This document shows positions 1 through 9,402 of a DNA stretch of 53,655 nt, piece after piece. Origin of the DNA: Spirochaetales bacterium (GTDB lineage Bacteria > Spirochaetota > Spirochaetia > SZUA-6 > JAFGRV01); the NCBI GenBank assembly GCA_016935735.1, contig JAFGQK010000145.1:1-53655 (forward strand). Direction: 5' to 3'. A model generated the notes under the pieces. That model had not been told where the DNA came from. It searched no databases and saw nothing but the letters and a program-made list of their open reading frames with translations. Made by a program: the position numbers and the translations under genes. Numbering within the stretch: position 1 is the first letter of the stretch; each line of letters opens with the position of its first letter.

Positions 1-15
1 AACCACCCCGGGGGA

Positions 16-1020
16 TTATGGGTCAAAGTAGAGGAAACAGGCTGTATAATGGCCTTTTTTTATTTCTTTTAACGGGGGGATGTTATCTTTGCATTTCGCA
101 GGCATTGCATTGGGGCAGCGGCTGTAAAAATAACAGCCATGCTGTTCCTTATCAGGGGAGGGGACATCCCCGGTAAGAATAATCCGTTTCCTTTTTTTCT
201 CGATTTCCGGATCGGGAACCGGGACAGCAGAATGGAGTGCTTTTGTATAGGGATGAAGGGGCTCTTTATATAAATCGTCTGTCGGGGCAATCTCTACGAT
301 TACGCCAAGGTACATAACGGCAATTGTCGTACTGATATGTTCAATCACCGCAAGGTCATGGGCAATAAACAAAAAGGTGAGTTCGAACTCCTCCTGAAGA
401 TCTTTGAGCAGGTTCAGTATCTGCGACTGGATCGATACATCCAGTGCGCTGACAGGTTCATCTGCAAGGATGAGACCGGGATGCAGAGCCAGTGCCCGTG
501 CAATACCGATCCTCTGCCTCTGTCCCCCGGAAAACTCATGGGGATACCGGTTGTAATAATACCGGGCAAGGCCGGCTTTTTCCATGAGTTCGTAGGTACG
601 TGAAAGTATATCCTTTTTTGTCAGATCCAGCATACCGCGTTTTTTATAAATCACCATAGGTTCTGAAATAATCGCCCCCGCTGTCATCCTGGGGTTTAGC
701 GACGCATACGGGTCCTGGAAGATCATCTGGATATTCATGCGGGAACGGAGAAGATCCTCCCTGGAAAGGGTGCACAGGTCATTGCCTTTGAATATGATCT
801 GTCCGTCTGTGGGTTTGTAAAGCTGTGCAATACAGCGTGCTGTTGTGGATTTTCCGCATCCCGACTCACCGACAAGACCGAGGGTTTCGCTTTTTTTAAT
901 CGTAAAGTTTATCCCGTTTATTGCATGAATCGCCCCTGTCCGGCGTTTTATGAGAATACCTTCATAAACCGGGAAATGCTTTTTTAAGTTGCGGACATCG
1001 AGCAGTACCGTATTTTCCAT
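16..1020 (-). CDS. oppF: Oligopeptide ABC transporter ATP-binding protein OppF
   Basis: Second ATPase of an oligopeptide/dipeptide importer; it hydrolyses ATP at the inner membrane to power peptide uptake. Visible motifs are Walker A GESGCGKS (residues 51-58), Q-loop FQDP (101-104), signature SGGQ (164-167), Walker B LILADE (183-188) and the C-terminal oligopeptide-transporter extension with cysteines in CYFYSRCP. At 334 residues the length is normal for OppF. The ATG lies immediately next to the oppD stop codon with no gap, so the two are almost certainly translationally coupled. It is the last gene seen in a leftward oppA-B-C-D-F operon; the window edge lies 15 bases past its stop. DppF is an equally possible name because substrate cannot be told from the ATPase. 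Confidence 0.93.
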   Translation of the reverse strand: MENTVLLDVRNLKKHFPVYEGILIKRRTGAIHAINGINFTIKKSETLGLVGESGCGKSTTARCIAQLYKPTDGQIIFKGNDLCTLSREDLLRSRMNIQMIFQDPYASLNPRMTAGAIISEPMVIYKKRGMLDLTKKDILSRTYELMEKAGLARYYYNRYPHEFSGGQRQRIGIARALALHPGLILADEPVSALDVSIQSQILNLLKDLQEEFELTFLFIAHDLAVIEHISTTIAVMYLGVIVEIAPTDDLYKEPLHPYTKALHSAVPVPDPEIEKKRKRIILTGDVPSPDKEQHGCYFYSRCPNAMPAKCKDNIPPLKEIKKGHYTACFLYFDP

Positions 1021-2016
1021 TTATGATTCCTTTTCATAGAGATAACAGCACACGGATCTGTCATGGAGGCTGATTTCCGGTGGGAACTTTTTCCTGCAAA
1101 TATCCATTACCTGTTCACAACGCGGGTGAAACGCACAGGCATCGGGGAGATCGATCAAATTCGGGGGTTGGCCTTCAATTGAGTAAAGCCGTTCTTTCTG
1201 CGGTTTGTCAACACGGGGTACGGATTTTATAAGCCCTCTTGTGTAGGGATGTTTCGGATCCCTGAACAAATCCGGGGCGGAAGCTTTTTCGATAATCTTC
1301 CCTGCATACATCACGCAGATATGGTCGCACATTCCTGCAACAATACCCAGATCATGGGTAATGAGAATGACAGCAGTGTCTGTTTTGCTGGTTAATTCCT
1401 TTATGATATCAAGAATCTGTGCCTGGATTGTCACATCCAGCGCCGTTGTCGGTTCATCTGCAATCAATATACCGGGGTGACAGCTTAATGCCATTGCAAT
1501 CATCACCCGCTGGCGCATACCCCCGGAAAATTGATGCGGATAATCATGGATCCTCTTTTCCGGTTTTGGGATTCCCACCAGGAAAAGCATCCGGACCGCC
1601 TTTTCCAGGGATTCTTTTTTGTTCAAGGATTGATGCAGGCTGATGGTCTCTGTCATTTGTGTTGATATTTTCAGGAAAGGATTCAGAGAAGTCATCGGAT
1701 CTTGAAAGATCATGGATATCTTTTTGCCCCGGATTTCCCGCATTTCTTCCTCGTTCAAACCAAGGATATCGTTTCCTGCAAACTCGATTTTCCCGGATAC
1801 GATTTTCCCGGGGGGAGACGGGATAAGCTTTAACAAAGAAAGGCATGAAACGGATTTCCCGCATCCCGATTCACCGACAAGACCGAGGGTTTCCCCTTTA
1901 TGAAGGGTAAAGGAGATACCGTCTACCGCTTTTACGATCCCGTCATCCGTATTAAAAAAGGTCTTTAAGTCGCGTACCGCTAAAATTGTATCTTCTTTTT
2001 TTTCTGCCAGTGCCAT
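1021..2016 (-). CDS. oppD: Oligopeptide ABC transporter ATP-binding protein OppD
   Basis: First ATPase of the Opp/Dpp-type peptide importer, partner of OppF in the heterodimeric nucleotide-binding pair. Walker A GESGCGKS is at 48-55, FQDP at 104-107, signature SGGM at 164-167 and Walker B ILIADEP around 183-189. The C-terminal part carries the cysteine-containing oligo_HPY-type extension (CAFHPRC) found in peptide transporter ATPases. It is 331 residues, normal for the family. It sits 9 bases after oppC and abuts oppF. The OppD/OppF assignment rests on gene order and on closer resemblance of each to its usual partner; peptide specificity is inferred. Confidence 0.93.
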   Translation of the reverse strand: MALAEKKEDTILAVRDLKTFFNTDDGIVKAVDGISFTLHKGETLGLVGESGCGKSVSCLSLLKLIPSPPGKIVSGKIEFAGNDILGLNEEEMREIRGKKISMIFQDPMTSLNPFLKISTQMTETISLHQSLNKKESLEKAVRMLFLVGIPKPEKRIHDYPHQFSGGMRQRVMIAMALSCHPGILIADEPTTALDVTIQAQILDIIKELTSKTDTAVILITHDLGIVAGMCDHICVMYAGKIIEKASAPDLFRDPKHPYTRGLIKSVPRVDKPQKERLYSIEGQPPNLIDLPDACAFHPRCEQVMDICRKKFPPEISLHDRSVCCYLYEKES

Positions 2017-2025
2017 GCACCTTCC

Positions 2026-3105
2026 TTAAAGTTTATTCTTTAATTGCGGGTCTAAAGCATCCCGCAGGCCATCGCCGAAAAAGTTCATTGCAAAAAGAAA
2101 CAGGACCATTGTGATTGCCGGAAAGAAAAGCCTCCACGGAAAAAGATCCATTCCATCGACACTCTCTTGTATCAGCGATCCCCACGTAGCAAACGGGGCC
2201 TGGACCCCGAGGCCTAAAAAAGAAAGGAATGCTTCCATCATGATGAAATTGGGTATTGTCAGGGTAGTAAACACGACAATAATTCCAAGGGTATTGGGAA
2301 CAAGGTGTTTAAACACTATCCGTAAGTTCCCGGCTCCGATAGACCGGGCAGCTTCTATAAACTCCGAGTTCTTGAGGGAAATAATCTGGCCGCGTACAAC
2401 CCGTGCCACGGTAAGCCAGCTTACAAAGGCGAGTGCAAAGAATAGATTCAATATTCCCCTTCCGAATAACGCCATAAGAATGATAACAAGCATCATATAT
2501 GGAAGGCTGTACATAATATCGATAAACCGGGTAATGAGGTAATCTGTCTTCCCTCCCATATATCCGGCAATAGCACCAATACATGTCCCGATAAGGATGG
2601 AAGTAATCGACCCGATAAGCCCGATAGCGATCGATACCTGCCCGCCATAGATGATCCTTGCCAGTAAATCCCTTCCCAAAGAGTCGGTTCCGAGGAGATA
2701 AATTCGTCCAAATGTCCGGATCGGTTTCCCGTCCTTTATTGTTGTATCGCTTCTTAATTTCTGTTCATAGGTTTCAAGTTTCTCGAGTTCATCCGGGAGA
2801 AGCGTATCCCTTCCTGCATTTTTTGCCTGGGTGAGCAGTCTTGCTCTTTCCCTTTCCAGCAGAATTTTCCCTGCGGATTTTATCGAGGGAGGCAGGAAGC
2901 GGTGATCCAGTATCTGGAATTTGTATGAATGAATGGGTAATAGTGGTGCGGAGAGCGAGATAACAGCATAAATCACCACAATAATGAACCCTGCGACCGC
3001 CATTTTATTCTTTCTGAGCCTTCTTACCGCATCCAGAAACAGACTTGTTCTTTTTATAGATTGATTGAATTGGTGTTCAGGTTGATGTTGGTTCTTATTC
3101 TTCAC
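2026..3105 (-). CDS. oppC: Oligopeptide ABC transporter permease OppC
   Basis: Inner-membrane permease of the peptide importer. One transmembrane helix lies near residues 36-55 and five more follow after the family motif LGTDSLGRD (138-146). The EAA loop that contacts the ATPases is visible as EFIEAARSIGAG. The region between the first helix and LGTD is longer than usual: a charged, probably helical stretch at about 75-130 is inserted, which makes the protein 359 residues against about 300 for enterobacterial OppC. It lies 9 bases after oppB and 9 bases before oppD within the operon. Family assignment is firm; the role of the extra segment is unknown. Confidence 0.92.
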   Translation of the reverse strand: MKNKNQHQPEHQFNQSIKRTSLFLDAVRRLRKNKMAVAGFIIVVIYAVISLSAPLLPIHSYKFQILDHRFLPPSIKSAGKILLERERARLLTQAKNAGRDTLLPDELEKLETYEQKLRSDTTIKDGKPIRTFGRIYLLGTDSLGRDLLARIIYGGQVSIAIGLIGSITSILIGTCIGAIAGYMGGKTDYLITRFIDIMYSLPYMMLVIILMALFGRGILNLFFALAFVSWLTVARVVRGQIISLKNSEFIEAARSIGAGNLRIVFKHLVPNTLGIIVVFTTLTIPNFIMMEAFLSFLGLGVQAPFATWGSLIQESVDGMDLFPWRLFFPAITMVLFLFAMNFFGDGLRDALDPQLKNKL

Positions 3106-3114
3106 AATACACCT

Positions 3115-4044
3115 TTATTTATATGAAATCCTGGGGTCTAAAAACCCGTACAATATATCAACAATAAAGTTCGCCATAAGAAGAATAACCGCATAAACAA
3201 TAACCGTACCCATAAGAAGGAAATAATCCCTGTTAAAAGCAGCCTGGACAAAGAAATGCCCTATCCCCGGGATACGGAATATTTTTTCGACAACAACAGA
3301 ACCGGTGACAATCCCTGCCATTGCAGGGCCTAAATAACTGACAACCGGCAGGAGAGAGCCTTTCAGTACATGTTTGAATAAAATAACCGGTTCGGATAAT
3401 CCTTTGGCCCTTGCAGTACGGATATAGTCACTTCTGAGTATTTCGAGAATACTTGCCCGAGAAAGCCGTGCAATATAAGCGAAATACGGTAAGGAAAGGG
3501 TAATGACAGGCATGATGAGGGTTACCCAGCCATACTTTCCATCTATCCAGCCGGATGTCGGGAGCCAGTGCAGGCGTATGGCACATATATACATCAAAAG
3601 GGGCCCCACAACAAAGAGAGGAATGGTAATACCGAATACCGCTACCGACATTGCCGTATAATCTATCCAGCTGTTCTGCTTTGCGGCAGAGATAATGCTT
3701 ACCCCGATACCGGAAATCACTGCAATACACAATGCAATAATCCCGATAAACACGGATTTGGGAAGGCTTCGTGAAACAAAATAATTTACATCATGATCCG
3801 GGTAAGCAGATGACAGACCCAAATCCCCTTTCAGAATATCAAGCATATATCGTGCATACTGGATAAGAATAGGTTCATCATAATGGTATTTCTTTTCCAT
3901 ATTCTTAATAATTTCCGGGGGATATCTTTTGTCTTTGTCAAAAGGCCCCCCCGGTGCTATCCGTATAATAAAGAAACTTATGGTTATGATAATAAACATC
4001 GTGGGAATTAATCCGATTAACCGTCGAATAATGTATTTTGTCAT
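3115..4044 (-). CDS. oppB: Oligopeptide ABC transporter permease OppB
   Basis: Inner-membrane permease that pairs with OppC to form the peptide channel. The protein starts with the family's typical N-terminus (MTKYIIRRL followed by a first transmembrane helix with FIIIT and the sequence RIAPGGPFD) and has six predicted membrane spans. The EAA loop is seen as DYIRTARAKGLSE, contacting the ATPases. Length is 309 residues, as expected for OppB/DppB. It follows oppA by 31 bases and precedes oppC by 9 bases, all on the minus strand. Nothing appears broken. Confidence 0.93.
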   Translation of the reverse strand: MTKYIIRRLIGLIPTMFIIITISFFIIRIAPGGPFDKDKRYPPEIIKNMEKKYHYDEPILIQYARYMLDILKGDLGLSSAYPDHDVNYFVSRSLPKSVFIGIIALCIAVISGIGVSIISAAKQNSWIDYTAMSVAVFGITIPLFVVGPLLMYICAIRLHWLPTSGWIDGKYGWVTLIMPVITLSLPYFAYIARLSRASILEILRSDYIRTARAKGLSEPVILFKHVLKGSLLPVVSYLGPAMAGIVTGSVVVEKIFRIPGIGHFFVQAAFNRDYFLLMGTVIVYAVILLMANFIVDILYGFLDPRISYK

Positions 4045-4075
4045 AAACCAACTACTCCGGGAAAAACTGCGATAA

Positions 4076-5644
4076 TTATTTCTTATAAATATATTTGGGC
4101 GGATGCCATCCCATAATTGTCGTGTACCAGCCGCCCCACTTTGTCAAATCAATAAGATCCTGGTTTACATAGTAGTATACAGGAGCAATTCCCTGATCCT
4201 GGGCGATTAAAATCTGTTCGGCTTTTTTTAATACATTAAAACGTTCAGTTCCCCCGGGCATTGTCGCTGCCTGCCTGATTAATGCATCAAATTCGGGATT
4301 GGAGTATTTCCCGTAATTCTGTCCTGCGTCTGTCTGAAAGAGTTCAAGAAAAGTGTTGGGATCCTGGTAATCCCCGATCCATCCCATCCTGAGTATATTA
4401 AAATCCTGTTCCTTTCCCCTGGCCAGAACCGTTTTCCATTCAGCGTTTTCTATGGATATGGAAATACCGAGTTTCTGTTCCCATTGCTGCTGGATAAATT
4501 CTGCGATGATCTTGTGTGCTTCACTGGTGTTGTAGAGGATTGTCGAATCGGGGAATCCTTTCCCATCCGGGTACCCGGCCTGGGCAAGGAGTTCTTTTGC
4601 TTTTTCCAGATTATAGCCGTTTCCTTCAGGGGGAACATAACCGGGCATGGGTGGAGTGACTTCATTTGTTGCAATCTGCCCCCCGCGGGTTACTTTATCC
4701 ACAAGTGTTTGTCTGTCAATAGCCATGGAAAGAGCTTGTCTTATCCGTACATCATTGAATGGGGGTTTTGTATGGTTGAACTCATAGAAATAGGTTGCAA
4801 GCTGGGGAATTACCTGGTAATCCGGTCTTTGCTTTAACACATCGATCTGGTCTAAAGGCATACCCTGGAACATCCAGTCCGCTTCCCCGTTTTTATACAT
4901 ATTTAACCTTGTGTTATTGTCGTCGCTCGGAATATAGACGATTTCGTCCAGTTTCACGTTCTCTGCGTCCCAGTAGGTCTTGCTTTTCACTACCGTAACA
5001 TGATCCTGGGGTTCCCATTCTTTCAGGACAAACGGCCCATTGCACACCATATTTTCCGGCAGTGTCCATTTATCACCGAATTTTTCAATGGTATGAACAG
5101 GAACGATCCCGAAAATAGTATGGGGGAGCATAGACTCCACATACGGAATGGGTCCTACCATATCCATCTGAAAGGTATGGTCATCAATCGCCTTTATTTG
5201 AACCGCATCGGCACCTGCCTCACCGGAGTTATATTCATTCGCACCCTGGACCACCATTCCCATCATCCAGGCATAGGGGGATGCTGTTTCCGGATTGAGT
5301 GTTCTTAGCCACGAATCGACCACTGTTTTTGCCGTAATCGGGGTACCGTCACTCCATTTTGCATTTGTGCGTAATGTGAACGTATAGGTTTTCCCTTCAT
5401 TGCTTACGGTCCAGCTTTCCGCCACCCCCGGTGCACCATTGTTTGTTTGGGGATTGTAAACAAGTAACCCCTCGAAAAGACCGAGGAGAATATTATGTGA
5501 TACATTATCTTCACTTAAAGCAGGGTCCAGGGTCGGGGGTTCTGCCCCATTGAGTACGGTAAATACCGTCGTTTCTTTTTTTCCCTGGCCGCATCCCATA
5601 AGAAAAATAAGAAGCACAGACATGATTAAAAATATTTTTTTCAT
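4076..5644 (-). CDS. oppA: Oligopeptide-binding lipoprotein OppA (SBP family 5)
   Basis: Solute-binding protein that captures peptides outside the inner membrane and delivers them to OppBC. The N-terminus is a lipoprotein signal, hydrophobic from residue 4 to 16 with lipobox LMGC and the lipidated Cys at 18. SBP family 5 hallmarks are visible: TLDPALSEDN near the start, the segment AESWTVSNEGKTYTFTLR, and DGTPITAKTVVDSW. A start 21 bases further upstream is possible, but the strong ribosome-binding sequence GGAGGAAAGGAGA lies inside that extension and points to the ATG used here. It is the first gene of the operon. Whether the preferred ligand is oligopeptides, dipeptides or other solutes cannot be read from sequence. 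Confidence 0.93.
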   Translation of the reverse strand: MKKIFLIMSVLLIFLMGCGQGKKETTVFTVLNGAEPPTLDPALSEDNVSHNILLGLFEGLLVYNPQTNNGAPGVAESWTVSNEGKTYTFTLRTNAKWSDGTPITAKTVVDSWLRTLNPETASPYAWMMGMVVQGANEYNSGEAGADAVQIKAIDDHTFQMDMVGPIPYVESMLPHTIFGIVPVHTIEKFGDKWTLPENMVCNGPFVLKEWEPQDHVTVVKSKTYWDAENVKLDEIVYIPSDDNNTRLNMYKNGEADWMFQGMPLDQIDVLKQRPDYQVIPQLATYFYEFNHTKPPFNDVRIRQALSMAIDRQTLVDKVTRGGQIATNEVTPPMPGYVPPEGNGYNLEKAKELLAQAGYPDGKGFPDSTILYNTSEAHKIIAEFIQQQWEQKLGISISIENAEWKTVLARGKEQDFNILRMGWIGDYQDPNTFLELFQTDAGQNYGKYSNPEFDALIRQAATMPGGTERFNVLKKAEQILIAQDQGIAPVYYYVNQDLIDLTKWGGWYTTIMGWHPPKYIYKK

Positions 5645-5674
5645 ACTATTTCTCCTTTCCTCCATAAATATCCG

Positions 5675-5691
5675 GGATTATTATATAATCC
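5675..5691. promoter_or_regulatory. Inverted repeat upstream of oppA, possible operator
   Basis: A perfect 7-base inverted repeat, GGATTAT and ATAATCC separated by three bases, lies about 30 bases ahead of the oppA start; a further GGGATTAT copy follows directly. TATAAT-like sequence is present just upstream on the minus strand but no good -35 box. This could bind a repressor of the opp operon, but AT-rich repeats arise by chance, so confidence is low. Confidence 0.3.
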
Positions 5692-5846
5692 AGGGATTAT
5701 ACAATACTATGTATATTAATTTCCATTACTTTTTGTAATAATTTCTGCTGAATATAAATTTTTTTATCTATTGATGATAAATTTTTCTGGTTTGCGCGTT
5801 TTCCCTGTCAGGAATAGTAGAATCTTCCGCAATAACGAAACAACTG

Positions 5847-6236
5847 TCAATGGAAAAAATATTTATCACTGGAGTAAAAGAAAATTCGCCATTTGTCAAC
5901 CAAAAGGGCGACATGACTTTTAAAAAAATGTACTTTTGAATCCTTGAAAATAAGGGATTCTTTTTGCGTCTTCGGCGAAAAGTTTGTGAAGTACCATTCG
6001 GTCAATGCATTACACCATATTATGCTGTCCCGCCAATTCATTGTTGTTACCGGCTCCTGGCTATCTGTTTCTGTCCCGTGTATTCCATCATGCCCCGGAA
6101 TTCCAGTATTTCCAAATGAATACCCATGACTACCCGCCCAAGTATAGATTGCATACCAGAGTTTCCTTTGTTGAATTCTTTTCAGTTTTTCACCCTGGTC
6201 TGCAACAGGTTTTTTTCGACTTTCCCTGCTTTTCAA
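5847..6236 (-). pseudogene. Relic of a formylglycine-generating-enzyme (SUMF1/FGE-sulfatase) domain protein
   Basis: This reading frame has no plausible full-length product, but residues 26-81 (bases 5994-6161) look like the start of an FGE-sulfatase domain of the kind common in spirochaete secreted proteins: LWYAIYTWAGSHGYSF, then GTETDSQEPVTTMNWRD and IIWCNALTEW. The rest of the domain, including the Cys and Ca-binding parts, is missing, and the residues on either side have low-complexity, non-coding character. I read it as a decayed fragment of a once larger gene. The remainder of the 5692-6359 stretch contains no other gene that I can support. Confidence 0.55.
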
Positions 6237-6359
6237 TTAATAATTCACTGGGAAATTACTCTCTCTTTTATTATTATTATGTATAGATGTTATTGCTAAA
6301 AACCTTAAAGAGATATGGCAGTTATCCATTCCGGGCTGTATGCTGCCGGATAAAGCAAT

Positions 6360-8057
6360 GTGAAAATCATGTTTGATAATAGTTATATCATACACTGGAT
6401 AGAAAACAATAAAACTTCTTATAACGCGGAATTGGAGAAAATATTCAATATTTATTATATTCATCTGAAAATCAATAAGGATGATCTTTATATTACAAAA
6501 TACGGATTCCCGTTTATTGAAAACCTGAAACCGGAGAATTTCTTGACAGATGATGAGTGGTACAAGCAGAATTCAGTACGCTTATCCGGGACAAGCTGCA
6601 CATATAAAGTAAGAACAAAGAAGGTGAATAGAAGGGATCTTGATATTGTCATTAAATGGAACCGGATGGGGCAGGATATTCCCGGTGCAGAGACAAGCGA
6701 TGAGTTTCATGGGGCTGCTTTTAACAGTCCTTTTGAGGAATTTTCCCTGGTCATGGAGTTAAGAAAGACAAAATATGAATCGCCGGGCAAGATAATTACA
6801 CAAAAACCCCTTGCCATCTATGTTCCTGCTGAACGGATTGAACTCTGGCAGATGGGAAGAAGACAGTATAAAATACAGGAAAAAATCGATAAACACAAAG
6901 ATGTTATACTGGATATGTTCAGGTCGTATATAGTTGTCTATGAATGGGTAAAAGGGATTGATGCAACACAGGCCTGTACAAAAGGGTTTATTTCAAAAGA
7001 TAAAATGGAATCCCTTACCCTGACCGCAGAAGAAGACATGAGAAACAAGGGATTCATTGTAAGAGACAGGAAACCGCATCACGTCATAATCCGGCACGAT
7101 AAGAGTGGAAAATTGTTTAAAAGCAGGGACAAAAAAGTCCTTTATGCCCTTGTGGATTTTGAGCTGCTCGAAAGAACCTCTGAACGGGAAACTATTATTA
7201 AGAAAGCCAGACGGCTTAATTATTTAAAAAGGCAAAATGAAAGATTCAGTACTACAATAGTAAACAAGGAAAAAATGCAGCTTAAGCAGGTAACTCTCCT
7301 GGATGTGGATTATGTTTATGGCCGGACGGAGAGTACTAAAGGTGCCCTCTGGGTCGTGGGAAAAGATTATGAATTATTTGATTATTTCCTGCCTGAACGG
7401 TGGGAAAATACACCCTGTACAAAATTATCAACCCATCATGAAACCTATCATACCATATCCAAAGATATGATTCATCTTGTATGGAAACTCTCAAAAACAG
7501 GATTTCTACCGGATGTGGATCCATACAGGGAAGATGAAAGAAAAATCCTGGAACATGGATATAACAGTCCTTTTGAAGAAATCAGTATTGCAATGTATAT
7601 CAGCAGGCATGGGATAAGAACGATATATCCGCGGGCAATCTATATGACAGGTAAGAAAACAACGATATCCCGGGATGTTCTGGATCAAAGCCGTTTTAAA
7701 TCTCACAACAAATTATTAACACCAGAAAATAAGCCTGTTTTAAGGGTGGATAGAAATTATCTCCTTATCTGGGGGTACTGGAATGGACCGGATGAAAAGC
7801 TTGCAGCCCTGGATGGGAATTATTACAGTGGTATCAATGCCCTGGATGCTTACCGGAAAAAAATTATCTCTATGACAGATTATCTGACGATTTTAAAAAG
7901 GAAAAAAGAAAAATTAAAAAAAATAGGAATCGAAGACCTTAACCTGGGAGGACGGCATCTGCTCCTGTCACTGGATACATCCGGTGCTATTATTAAAGAT
8001 AATGAAGGATTTCCGGAAGTAAGAGTATGTAATTTTGAATTTTTAAAAATAATATAA
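6360..8057 (+). CDS. Tandem kinase-like / pseudokinase-like protein
   Basis: Cytosolic 565-residue protein of no family I recognise by name. It is an internal duplication. Repeat 1 (about 75-271) has IVIKW (Lys99), SPFEEF (123-128), a hinge-like VVYEWVKG (192-199), a catalytic-loop-like DRKPHH (236-241) and a metal-loop-like VDFE (Asp266). Repeat 2 (about 355-565) repeats the order: HLVWK (Lys376), SPFEEI (403-408), LLIWGYWNG, NLGGRH (528-533) and CNFE (Asn558). The last 36 residues of the two repeats align without gaps, and both putative catalytic Asp (236, 266) are Asn (528, 558) in repeat 2. I infer an active kinase-fold domain fused to a pseudokinase. The listed start is GTG; ATG at 6369 is an alternative and neither has a strong ribosome-binding site. 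Confidence 0.7.
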   Translation: MKIMFDNSYIIHWIENNKTSYNAELEKIFNIYYIHLKINKDDLYITKYGFPFIENLKPENFLTDDEWYKQNSVRLSGTSCTYKVRTKKVNRRDLDIVIKWNRMGQDIPGAETSDEFHGAAFNSPFEEFSLVMELRKTKYESPGKIITQKPLAIYVPAERIELWQMGRRQYKIQEKIDKHKDVILDMFRSYIVVYEWVKGIDATQACTKGFISKDKMESLTLTAEEDMRNKGFIVRDRKPHHVIIRHDKSGKLFKSRDKKVLYALVDFELLERTSERETIIKKARRLNYLKRQNERFSTTIVNKEKMQLKQVTLLDVDYVYGRTESTKGALWVVGKDYELFDYFLPERWENTPCTKLSTHHETYHTISKDMIHLVWKLSKTGFLPDVDPYREDERKILEHGYNSPFEEISIAMYISRHGIRTIYPRAIYMTGKKTTISRDVLDQSRFKSHNKLLTPENKPVLRVDRNYLLIWGYWNGPDEKLAALDGNYYSGINALDAYRKKIISMTDYLTILKRKKEKLKKIGIEDLNLGGRHLLLSLDTSGAIIKDNEGFPEVRVCNFEFLKII

Positions 8058-8097
8058 TACTGCTTTATCAATTTTATAATCCCCCCCTGTTCACTAC

Positions 8098-8126
8098 TTG
8101 ACACCATGCATTGTGTGTGCTATGTT
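8098..8126 (+). promoter_or_regulatory. Sigma70-type promoter of the yebC-ruvCAB-queA operon
   Basis: A consensus -35 TTGACA (8098-8103), a 17-base spacer and a -10 TATGTT (8121-8126) lie 34 bases ahead of the yebC ATG, with a GGAGAGG ribosome-binding site in between. No terminator separates this promoter from the five genes that follow. Confidence 0.75.
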
Positions 8127-8159
8127 GAACCATACACGTATTAAGGTAAGGAGAGGAAT

Positions 8160-8903
8160 ATGTCTGGTCATAGCAAATGGCATTCAATAAAACATAAAAA
8201 AGGGGCTGCCGATGCCAAGCGGGGAAAGCTTTTTACCAAGATTATCAAAGAAATCATCGTTGCAGCCCGGATGGGCGGGGGTGATCTGGATGGAAACCCG
8301 CGGCTAAGGGCAGTGGTCCTTAAAGCAAAAAACGCCAATATGCCCAAGGATAATGTGGAAAGGGCGATAAAAAAGGGAACCGGGGAACTTGGCGGGGTTG
8401 AATATATTGAAATAACATACGAAGGATATGGCCCGGGCGGGGTTGCCCTGCTTATTGAGGTTCTTACCGACAATAGAAACCGCACTGCTGCTGAAATAAG
8501 GCATGCATTGGCAAAAGGGGGCGGGAATCTCGGTGAAACCGGGTGTGTTTCGTATCAATTCAAGAGGAAAGGTATTATTGCTATTGATGCATCAAAATAC
8601 TCGGAGGATGATATTCTCTCCGTGGCCCTGGATGCCGGTGCAGAGGATGTATCGAATGATGACGGGATGATTGAAGTGCTTACAAGCCCGGACGATTTTG
8701 AAAATGTCCTGGAAGCCCTGGATAAAGCAAGCTTTAAACATGAATCTGCAGAAATCTTAAAAATTTCAGATACCAGGATTTCCCTGGATACGGAGAAAAC
8801 GAGAAAGGTTGTCAGACTTATCGAAACCCTGGAAGATAATGATGATGTGCAGAATGTTTATTCAAACCTTTCTATCCCGGACGATTTCTCCATGGATGAA
8901 TGA
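8160..8903 (+). CDS. yebC: YebC/PmpR family protein (TACO1 family)
   Basis: Member of the YebC/TACO1 family, described variously as a transcriptional regulator and, more recently, as a translation factor that helps ribosomes through proline stretches. The family N-terminus [15 protein letters not shown] is complete, followed by [11 protein letters not shown] and the glycine-rich GGGNLGETG near residues 119-127. At 247 residues it is full length. It is the first gene of the operon and overlaps ruvC by four bases (ATGA). Linkage of yebC to ruvC is common in bacteria. Confidence 0.95.
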   Translation: MSGHSKWHSIKHKKGAADAKRGKLFTKIIKEIIVAARMGGGDLDGNPRLRAVVLKAKNANMPKDNVERAIKKGTGELGGVEYIEITYEGYGPGGVALLIEVLTDNRNRTAAEIRHALAKGGGNLGETGCVSYQFKRKGIIAIDASKYSEDDILSVALDAGAEDVSNDDGMIEVLTSPDDFENVLEALDKASFKHESAEILKISDTRISLDTEKTRKVVRLIETLEDNDDVQNVYSNLSIPDDFSMDE

Positions 8904-9400
8904 GAAGAATTATCGGTATTGATCCCGGACTGTCTGCAACAGGATACGGAATAATAGAAATAAGAAAAAATAAGATAAGCCATATATGCCACGGTGTCAT
9001 ACGGACGGATCCTGAATACCCAATGCAGGAAAGGCTTGTTATCATTAACAATGAATTGAAGCAGGTCCTTGTCCAGATGAAACCGGACGAGGCTTCGGTC
9101 GAACTTATTTATTTTGCAAAGAATATGAAGACGGCAATTCCGGTTGCCCAGGCAAGAGGGGTTATTCTTCTTTCTCTTGCACAGGCCGGAATCCCGGTAA
9201 ACGAATACACCCCGCTGGAAGTAAAACAGTCTGTTGCCGGCAGGGGCAGGGCAGATAAAGTGCAGATACAGAATATGATAAAAATCATTTTACAGCTCAA
9301 GGAAATACCATCGCCGGACCATGCAGCAGACGCCCTGGCGATTGCATATTGTCATTCCAGCCATTCCATAATGGAAAGGTTTATGAAAATGGGGAAATAA
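8900..9400 (+). CDS. ruvC: Crossover junction endodeoxyribonuclease RuvC
   Basis: Holliday-junction resolvase of recombinational repair, acting with RuvAB. The RNase H-like fold is marked by [12 protein letters not shown] (Asp8), the acidic residue Glu68 in VELIYF and the C-terminal HAADALA motif (His141, Asp144). E. coli RuvC has an Asp where His141 sits; a His at this place is also known from Thermus RuvC, so the enzyme should be active. Length 166 residues is normal. The ATG overlaps the yebC stop, and ruvA starts two bases after its own stop. Confidence 0.95.
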   Translation: MRRIIGIDPGLSATGYGIIEIRKNKISHICHGVIRTDPEYPMQERLVIINNELKQVLVQMKPDEASVELIYFAKNMKTAIPVAQARGVILLSLAQAGIPVNEYTPLEVKQSVAGRGRADKVQIQNMIKIILQLKEIPSPDHAADALAIAYCHSSHSIMERFMKMGK

Positions 9401-9402
9401 GT

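Noticed and set aside
2111-2542. Plus-strand ORF of 143 codons
   Set aside because: Antisense to oppC, no ribosome-binding site and no family features.
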